Part shown: one piece after another, positions 56,481 through 64,000 of the stretch
Layout of the letters: every line of letters starts with the position of its first letter
Position numbering within the stretch: the first letter of the stretch is position 1
Assembly (NCBI GenBank): GCA_005784505.1
Contig: VCAZ01000152.1
Span: 310,001 to 374,000 of the forward strand
Direction of reading: 5' to 3'
DNA length: 64,000 nt
From: Bagarius yarrelli
Taxonomy: Eukaryota; Chordata; Actinopteri; Siluriformes; Sisoridae
Translations under genes and position numbers: made by a program
The notes under the pieces: generated by a model
What the model was told of the DNA's origin: nothing
Seen by the model: the letters and a program-made list of their open reading frames with translations, nothing else
Databases searched by the model: none

Positions 56481-57197
56481 GACACTTTACTCTCTGGTAT
56501 AGTATCCAATGCTGTAAGAGACTCAGATTTACTACATGAATGCCCTGAAGGTGACCAATTTCTCAGTTATTTGCTTGACTTTGGTAAACATAGCTTACCA
56601 GACTGCATTTAATTTTAAATTGCATGCAGTGTAGCGGACCAAAAGAAGACCAGATATTTTAAGCTATGTATTTATTGCATTCATGGAAATGTGTGAATCC
56701 ATTAATAAGAAACTAAAATCAGTTACCATGTGCCTGTGTTTATGTTTTAATTTTAAATTCAGTTTTATTTGTATAGAGCTTTTTACAATGGTGATTGCCA
56801 CAAAGCAGCTTTACAAATGAAGAAATTATGAGACAGAATGAAACAGAAATCAGTTTGTCCCTGATGAGCAAGCCGGGGGGGACGGTGGCAAGGAAAAACT
56901 CCCTGAGATGAGATAGGAAGAAACCTTGAGAGGAACCAAACTCAACAGAGAACCCATCCTCATTTGGGTGAAAACAGGTAGCAGGGATTATGAGGTTACA
57001 TTGTGTGTGTGTGAACAACTTTAATCATTAGATCTTAGAGAGCAGCTGGAACGTCTTTATGGAGAAGTGGGTCATCGTAGATCGCCCTGGTGATGCATCA
57101 TCCGCTGGGCAGGTCACAGGGAAGGGTCCCACAGGACCGGGTCGGAGGTGGGGTCTGGATCACCGGCAGCTCCGTTGTGGCGTATGTAACTCAACAG

Positions 57198-57232
<35 letters not shown>

Positions 57233-57245
57233 AAGGAAGTCAAAA
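57198..57245. repeat. GA-rich simple repeat in the L2 3' UTR
   Basis: (GA)n with an A interruption, in the same relative place as 12645-12705. Confidence 0.85.
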
Positions 57246-57506
57246 AGAAGAAAGCAGTTAAGTGACAATGTAATCACACGGTTTGGAGTGATTAAATGAA
57301 TAATGTAGAGTGCAAGGATGGACTCCGGCTAAAACTAAAAGGAGAACCAGAGGGAAAAACAGACATGAGGGCTCCCTGATATGTTAAGCAACCAGCCGCT
57401 CTTATCATCAACACCGTGATCAATAAGAGAGGGGAAGACAGCATCTAAACATACCAGATCACCATAATACTCAACACCCATGAGTCCCCCAGATCTGCTC
57501 CTTTAT

Positions 57507-60400
57507 CTAAGGGGAATCAATACAAAATGCTTGATTCAATAAGTAGCTTTTTAACCTGAACTTAAACACTGAGACTGTGTCTGATTCCCAAACATACATA
57601 GGGAGGCTATTCCATAGCATTGGGGCTCTGTAAGAAAAGGCTCTGCCCCCTGCTGTAGTTTTTATAATGCGCGGTACTGACAGGCAGCCTGCATCCTTTG
57701 ATCGAAGTAGGCGTGGCGGAACGTAAGACACTAGAAATTCGCTCAAGTACTGCGGTGCAAGACCATTTAGAGCTTTATAAGTAGTATTTTAAAATCGATG
57801 CGGTGTCTCACTGGGAGCCAATGCAGTGTGGATAGGGACTGGTGTGATGTGCTCGTATCTTTTAGTTTTAGTGAGGACTCTCGCTGCTAACTGGACTAAC
57901 TGAAGTTTATTAATGCACCTAGTTGAACATCCAGACAGTAAAGCGTTACAGTAATCCAGCCTGGATGTGATAAACGCATGAACTAATTTTTTAGCATCAG
58001 TAAGCGACAAGATATTTCTTATTTTAGCGATATTTCTGAGATGATAGAACGCTATCCTGCTAATATTGTCGACATGGGCTTCAAATGAGAGATTGAAGTC
58101 TAAAATCACACTCAGATCTTTTACTGTTGCAATAGGTGAAACAGAAAGACTGTCTAGGGTTAAGTTGTGGATCAGGAAGCTTACTTTTAGCTAGCTGTGG
58201 TCCTAGAACATTAAGCAAGAGGAAATTGAATGACATCCAATCTTTTACTTCCTTCACACATTGCTCTATTTTATTAAACTGGCCTTTTGCATCAGGCCTT
58301 GATGAGACGTATAACTGTGTGTCATCAGCGTAACAGTGGAAACTGATATCATGCTTACGGATTATGTTTCCCAGAGGCAGCATGTAAAGAGAGAAAAGAA
58401 GTGGGCCTAAAACCGGGCCCTGTGGAACACCATACTTTACAAGGGAGCACGCAGAATAATCACCATTTAAATCTACAAACTGGTAGCGATCGGTTAAATA
58501 GGACCTGAGCCACGCAAGAGCTGTTCCTTTAATTCCTACTAATTTTTCTAATCTGTGAAGAAGAATATCGTGATCTATGATGTCGAAAGCCGCACTAAGG
58601 TCAAGTAATATAAGCAACGAGACACAGCCTTGATCGGATGCCAGTAAGAGGTCATTAGCTACTTTGACCAGTGCTGTCTCTGTGCTGTGGTGAGGCCTGA
58701 ATCCTGATTGATAAAGTTCGTGTATGTTATTTCTTTGTAAATGTGAACATAGTTGTCGCGCTACTACTTTGTCTAGGATTTTAGAGATAAACGGAAGGTT
58801 AGATATTGACCTGTAGTTTGACAGCTCATTTTGGTCAAGGTCAGGTTTTAATTAAAGGTTTAATAACTGCTAATTTAAAAGATTTGGGAACATACCCACT
58901 GCTGAGAGAAGAGTTAACTATTTTCAATAGGGGTTCTTATACTGCCGGTTGGTATAGGATCTAACACACAAGTTGACGGTTTTTTGGAAGAGATGAGTGC
59001 GATTAGGTTTTTCTCTTCCAGAGGAGTGAAATTTTCTGATCTGATGCGGTTAATTGTTCATAAGAATCATTTGAAAGGTCTGGTTTTAGAGCATGAATTT
59101 TCTGCCTAATGTTTGCAATTTTATTATCAAAAAAGTTCATGCTGCACGCAGTTATGGTGCAGATTTCTGAGGTCGTCTTATTCCTAGTATTTTGCGACGG
59201 TGTCAAATAGAAATCTAGGATTATTTTTCTTATTTTCAATAAGGTTAGAAAGATACGTTGATCTAGTTACACTAAGAGCTTTTTTATAAGCTAGAATTCC
59301 CTCTTTCCATGCTGCCTGGAAAACCAGCAATCTAGTTTTGCGCCATTTACGTTCTAGTTTACGGGCGCTCTGTTTTAAAGAGCGTGTGTGTTATTATACC
59401 ATGGAGCACGTTTCTTATCTTTAATTATTTTTCTTTTGACTGGAGCCACGTTATCTAATGTAGAGCGGCATCTATATATTCAGTCGCCTGCTCGAGTTCT
59501 GTTGGATCAGACGACGATCCAATGACAGAAGACAATTCTGAAAGATAATTAATAAAGCTCTGAGCAGAAGTTGATTTAAGTGTACGTTTAAAGCGGTAGC
59601 GCGGCGCTACATGTGCGCTATTGGTGTGACGCATTTTAACCGATATAAGATGGTGATCAGAAATAATTTCACACTGAGGAGTTGTTACTATATTACTTAT
59701 ACTTATTCCGAAAGATAATATTAAATCTAATGTGTAAATTAATAAGTAAATTAATCTAATTTATAGATTAATAAGTAAATTAATCTAATTTACTCCCACT
59801 GAGTCGAGTAAAGACATAAATGCTGTTTTCAGCGGGTCGTCTGAGTTTTCAAAATGAATATTAAAGTCTCCAGCAATTAACGCTTTATCGACGGAGACAA
59901 CCAGGTTAGACAGAAAATCTGCAAATTCACTAAGAAATTCAGAGTACAGTCCTGGGGGTCTGTAAATATTAACTAGAGAAATCGACTGACTCTGCTTATT
60001 ATTTGTCTCTGCAGATGTAAGGTTACTGTAAAATTTCGTCCATGTTTCTGTACGATAGTTAGATTTTTATAGATAACTGCAACGCCTCCACCTCTACCAT
60101 TAGGGCGAAGCTGATGTATGTAGCTGAAAGCTGGAGGGCTAGCTTCAGTTAATGCTACATACTCATCCGTTTTAGTCCAGGTTTCTGTTAAATCTAATGT
60201 TTAACAATCCTAGCTTCAGATCCGAGGTGCAGGCTGTGTATTCAGTATTCTCTGAGTTACGAATATCTATATTAATTAAATTACTAAAGCAAACTTTTGG
60301 GGTTTTTCTATATTTATATTGTTTGGCCCGGGGAACAGACACAGTCTCAATATTATGGACCCTGAGTGACAACTCTGTGCAGCTAGCAGACGGTCGGATT
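57507..60400 (-). pseudogene. L2 LINE ORF2 (endonuclease and reverse transcriptase), frameshifted
   Basis: Endonuclease blocks: TETWTKTDEYVALTEA (about 60140-60190), LRPNGRGGGVAVIY (about 60065-60115) and VNIYRPPG with LIAGDFNIHFE (59840-59970). RT blocks: LDLSAAFDIIDHDILLHRL (58545-58605), GVPQGPVLGPLLFSLY (58375-58425), and FHCYADDTQLYVSSR (58300-58345, with the YADD catalytic pair). The end is RLDYCNALLSG (57930-57965) and APMLWNSLP (57595-57630). Frame changes at about 58110, 59000-59900 and elsewhere break the protein. Confidence 0.88.
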
Positions 60401-60438
60401 AGCCTGTTGGTCTGCTGCTTGGCCTGGGCTCTGGGTAG

Positions 60439-61362
60439 TCAACGATTAACTAGTCCTATTCTAAGACTATGAACTATGTTACAAGAAAGGAGAGCGGCTC
60501 CTTCCCGGGTAGGATGGACACCGTCCCGTCCTAACAGGCCAGCTTTGCCCTCAAAAGTTTTCCAATTGTCGATGTAGCCCACACTGTTTTCGGAGCACCA
60601 CCTGGACATCCAGCGGTTCAGTGACCATAACCTGCTGTAAGCTATGTTACCACGTCGCATTGGTATCGGGCCAGAGCATACTACGACATTGGACATCGCT
60701 TTCGCTAATTTTAACACCTCTTTGAAGTGAGCCTTACTAGTTTCCGACTGTCGAAGGCGTATATCGCTTGCACCAGCATGAACCACTATCTTTGAAAATC
60801 TATGATGGCCTACAGCCCTAAGATTATCTGCTATGTCCAGTGCTCTGGCTCCTGGCAAACATCTAATTACTGCTGCTGGCGCCCCTAAAGGCCTAGTTAA
60901 TTTCACGTGCCTCACTATGGAATCTCCAATAACCAGAGTACCTTCAGGTTTCTCAGTGGGTGCTCCACTGAAGAGGGCAGATCTATTGGGCACGTGAAGC
61001 ATAGTGGCGTGCTCCGGTGGGTTAGCCTTAGCTTTAGCCTTAGCCGAAGCCTTAGCCGTAGCTTTGGCTGCACGAGTATGCCGCCGAGTCGTCACCCATT
61101 CGCCCCGCTGTGAAGGCTCTAATGCCGGAGTCTGGGGAAGGCTAGCTACGCCTGTAGCATCCAGACTCGCTGCTGCGGGAGAGCTAATCGCTTCCTTGCT
61201 AACCCTCTCTAATGTCTGGATGCGCTTCTCTAAGACTAGGATCTTCTCCGCCAAAGTGCTAACTAGCAAACATTTATCACAAATAAAATTATCGCTAATG
61301 GTGGAAGAAGACTCTCTAAACATCCTGCACTCTACACACTGAACAAGCTGAAAGTTTGCCAT
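60439..61362 (-). CDS. L2 LINE ORF1 protein with esterase-like domain
   Basis: 307 residues, uninterrupted. The N-terminus has CVEC (9-12) and CDKC (28-31), a CxxC-x15-CxxC zinc-binding pattern, then a probable coiled coil (about 33-58). An Ala-Lys-rich stretch (98-113) follows. An SGNH/GDSL-hydrolase-like domain occupies about 140-300: GDSIVRHV (146-153, Ser148 as nucleophile), HAGASDIR (a variant of the GxND block, about 192-199) and DGVHPT with Asp280 and His283. ORF1 proteins with PHD-like and esterase domains are known from CR1/L2-type LINEs; they are thought to bind RNA or lipids. It is probably translated when the element is expressed. Confidence 0.85.
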   Translation of the reverse strand: MANFQLVQCVECRMFRESSSTISDNFICDKCLLVSTLAEKILVLEKRIQTLERVSKEAISSPAAASLDATGVASLPQTPALEPSQRGEWVTTRRHTRAAKATAKASAKAKAKANPPEHATMLHVPNRSALFSGAPTEKPEGTLVIGDSIVRHVKLTRPLGAPAAVIRCLPGARALDIADNLRAVGHHRFSKIVVHAGASDIRLRQSETSKAHFKEVLKLAKAMSNVVVCSGPIPMRRGNIAYSRLWSLNRWMSRWCSENSVGYIDNWKTFEGKAGLLGRDGVHPTREGAALLSCNIVHSLRIGLVNR

Positions 61363-61404
61363 TTTACGTACCGTAAGTTGCTGATTTGTTTGTTTTCTTT
61401 AATT

Positions 61405-61465
61405 CGTCGCTCGCTGTGCTCTCGTGCTCGCTCGCTGTTCTCTCGTGCTCGCTCGCTGTCGTATA
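61405..61465. repeat. Short tandem repeat at the L2 5' region
   Basis: Two full units and a part of TGTTCTCTCGTGCTCGCTCGC-like sequence. They may be promoter monomers of the LINE or simple expansion. Confidence 0.75.
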
Positions 61466-61639
61466 ATGTCGTGTGTGGCTGACAGTTGCTTAGCAGCGGC
61501 AGACGATTCTGACGTGCTTTGGAAAAAAAAAAAACGATTTTAAACGATATAAGATGGTGATCAGAAATATTTTTGCACTGGGGAGTTGTTACTATATTAC
61601 TTATACTTATAAAAAAAATGATGGTGCAATAGCAAGAAT

Positions 61640-63205
61640 GTCCACCAATTTTAACCACCTGTTATTTACCTCTTTTAAACATTCTCCATTGCTCTGAACT
61701 GTTGACCCCAAGTACTTAAACTCCTGTACCTTCTTTACCTCCTCTCAGAGCTCAGATCTGATTCCTGATGCGGTCCCATCTCCACTTTAAAATCCTCTGT
61801 CTGATCTACTGCACACCTTGCCACTGTCCTGCTTTCCTCATACATATCCTGCACCACCCTAACATACTTCTATGCTATTCCTGACTTCCTTATGCTTTCT
61901 CCTGGTCTACAAAAACACAATGCAGCTCCCTACGACCATCTCTGTACTTTTCCATCAGCATTCTCAGAGCAAAGATTGCATATGTAGTGCTTTTTCGGGG
62001 CATAAAGCCATACTGCTGCTCACAAATATCTACTACCCTCTTTAACCTAGCTTCCACTACTCTTTCCCATATCTTTATTGTATGACTCATAAACGTTATG
62101 CCTCTGTAGCTGTTGCAACTCTGCACATCACCCTTGTTCTTAAAAATGGGCACAAATACACGTCTCCTCAATTTCTCAGGCATCTTCTCACTCACTTTAA
62201 TCCTTTTAAACAATCTAACACCTCCACTGGTATCTCATCAACTGCCTTTCCTTCTTTCATCCCCTTCATAGCCATCCTAACTTCGAATGTACTAATCTTT
62301 TGAATGTCCTGCTCCACATTGTTTACCTCTTCTATCCTTTTCTCCCTCTTATTTTCCTCACTTATTAACACTTTAAAGTACCCCTTACATCTTCTCTGTA
62401 CACTCTCCTCACTTGTGAGCACCTTTCCATCTCGATCCTAATAACTCTAACCCGCTGTACATCCCTTCCATCTCGATCCCTCTGCCATGCTAACCTGTAC
62501 AAGTCCTTCTTTTCTTTTCTAGTGTCTAACCTAGTGTTCAACTAATTATATACTTTCTGCTTGGCCTCAGCCACTTAATTCTGCAAATCCTAGTATTTCT
62601 ATCTACTTTTCTCAGTCCTTTCCATGTGCCACTTCTTCTTGGCTAACCTCTTCCTCTGTATACTATCCTGAACTTCCTTAATTCACCACCAAGTCTTCTT
62701 ATCTTCTTTCCTCCTTTCATATGACACACCCAGCAACTTTCCTTCTGTCTCCCTGATCACTTCTGCTCTAGTTTGCCATTCATGTAAAAACACTAACTGA
62801 CCACTAAGATCCTTCTGCTCTTATAAGTCACTATATGCTCTTCTCTCTTCTGAAAGTAAGTATTTACCACAGCCATCTCCATCATCTTATCATAGTCTAC
62901 TGTCATCTGTCCTTCACTGTTCCTTTTCCTAACTCCAAACCTGCCCAACACTTCCTCATCACCATGTTCCCCTCACCATGTTCATTTAAGTCTGTGCCTA
63001 TCACTACTTACTTTGGTTCGCTACACTACTCTCTCCTCTGGGAATACTCAAAATTACCTTATCTTACTCACTCCAGAACCTTATCTTTCTCTTACAACTC
63101 ACAACCTACTTGTGGGGCATAACTACTTACAACATTCACCATCAGCTCTTTTCACCTCCAGAACATTCTTTACAAATTCCTCTTTTAGTATCACTAATTA
63201 TAAAA
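61640..63205 (-). mobile_element. RTE-clade LINE, copy 4, 5' and 3' truncated
   Basis: Minus-strand pieces: 62192-62422 (linker), 61890-62213 (KKRVVDICEQQYGFMPRKST-like, LHCVFVDQEKA), endonuclease blocks in 62450-63200, and KVQEFKYLGSTVQSNGE-like at about 61680-61740. Compared with copy 1, the 5' head and the 3' end are absent. Frames are broken. Confidence 0.8.
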
Positions 63206-63589
63206 ATAATTTAAATGTAAGATTAAAAAACCATGGCAGTAAATAATCTGCCAGTCTTATAGCAAAATAATCCTTTGCAATATATAGCTAGTAGAACCAG
63301 AAGTGACACCGGAAGTTCAACACATGCGCTAGTACTCCGGTGACATCGATCTCTGGTGTTGGGAGGGAGAAATCCTTACAGTAGCCCCCCTCCTATGAAC
63401 ACCTCCCAGCATTCTACAAGGACGTCCGTAAAGGCGTGGAGCTGGGCATTCGAGGTGTGCTCTATGAAAGTCTTGGATAAGGCTGGGTTCCAGTATCACT
63501 TGGGATTTGATCCATGATCATTCCTCTTGAGTTTCAGTACTGTGGTCAGAGTAATGTGGCTTAAACAGAAAGACAGGAAAGGAGGGTGA

Positions 63590-64000
63590 GAGTTTCAATC
63601 GCTAAGTAATGGGGTTATTCTGCCGTAGAATTTTGAAGGGTTATTGACGGAAGCCGGAAGCCGGAGCTGTAAGTCTCTAGTGGATAGCCATACCACTTGC
63701 TGAGTAGCTTTTGGGTTCACTGCATCCAATTGTCTACAGCAGGTACAACAGACGGCTCTCTGGACCAGGGGAACATATGGGGGTTGGTTACCTAGGACAC
63801 ATTGAAAGAGTGTAAGGCCTGTAGAAGAATGAATTCTGTGCATATTCGGCCCAGGAAATAAACTTACTCCATCGGCACTGTTCTTGCGCACAGTATGACC
63901 TCAGGTAACTTTCAAACTCTTGATTAAGGCTTTTCACCTGGCCATTAGACTGGGGGTGATATCCTGAGGTGAGGCTAATATTAATGTCAAGGCGTTTACA
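63590..64000 (-). mobile_element. Ty3/gypsy integrase fragment running off the window
   Basis: Read right to left: SGYHPQSNGQVKSLNQEFES (about 63905-63965), SYCAQEQCRWSKFISWAEYA (63845-63905), then HSSTGLTLFQCVLGNQPPYV (63774-63835). This is the integrase core C-terminal part and tail. It matches 12130-12300 of the other gypsy copy in order. A frame break lies near 63850-63880. The rest should lie beyond position 64000. Confidence 0.8.

Larger units (their letters stand above)
56745..61400 (-). mobile_element. L2-type LINE, nearly complete
   Basis: The element runs right to left. The 5' region lies near 61400 with a CTCGCTCGCTGT repeat (61405-61465). ORF1 is at 61362-60439, ORF2 with endonuclease at about 60190-59700 and RT at 58617-57507. 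The 3' UTR has a GA-rich tract (57198-57240), and the classic end AAAGCTGCTTTGTGGCAATC then ATACAAATAAAACTGAATTT ends at about 56745. ORF1 is open; ORF2 has a handful of frame breaks. It is the best-preserved mobile element of the window. Confidence 0.88.

Noticed and set aside
61332..61658. Possible N-terminal extension of the L2 ORF1 frame
   Set aside because: The reading consists of the CTCGCTCGCTGT repeat and AT-rich DNA, while the Cys-rich head right after the Met at 61362 is a plausible natural start.
1..64000. CRISPR arrays, bacterial operons, riboswitches
   Set aside because: Nothing of the kind is seen. The repeats are eukaryotic transposons and the genes are vertebrate receptors.

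Overview
The window looks like teleost fish nuclear DNA. It is AT-rich and holds vertebrate olfactory-type amine receptor genes in a dense mix of fish-type transposons: DIRS, L2, Rex1, RTE and L1/Tx1 LINEs, Ty3/gypsy, ERV, Tc1, Harbinger and tRNA-derived SINEs. The repeat mix suggests an otophysan such as a catfish or characin, but I cannot fix the species.

The only intact host genes I can support are three single-exon trace amine-associated receptors (TAARs), all on the minus strand: 20104-21156, 44957-45988 and 47491-48522. Each has seven membrane segments, the amine-binding Asp3.32, DRY, the CWxP-region Trp and NPxxY. Two carry the full TAAR tail signature; the first has Arg for Trp in it. 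A 3' TAAR remnant lies at about 38590-38850 and again at about 43475-43735. This is therefore part of a TAAR cluster.

Layout. 1-20 kb: L1/Tx1 fragment, gag-like remnant, L2 fragment, a DIRS retrotransposon (minus, 3.6-8.05 kb) with a striking triple inverted repeat at its gag start, a candidate solo LTR, a 5S-rRNA-derived sequence, a decayed gypsy element, an internally deleted L2, a SINE, a decayed ERV, a split Tc1 element and locally duplicated AT-rich repeats. 20-30 kb: the first TAAR, a 140-bp inverted repeat, and an intergenic segmental duplication in which each copy carries different insertions. 30-34.7 kb: deleted Rex1 element, Harbinger remnant, ERV and DIRS pieces. 34.7-44.6 kb: an RTE LINE and a 4.84-kb direct tandem duplication whose copies differ mostly by small indels clustered at the junction, which raises the question of an assembly error. 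45-48.5 kb: two TAARs head to tail. 49.6-64 kb: DIRS, L2 and Rex1 pieces, a nearly complete L2 LINE with an esterase-type ORF1, a truncated RTE and a gypsy integrase running off the end.

The receptors would be plasma-membrane amine sensors of olfactory neurons. The rest is mobile DNA with no evident host role. I found no convincing new gene system; the most notable features are structural (tandem duplication, the two large inverted repeats, internally deleted LINEs).
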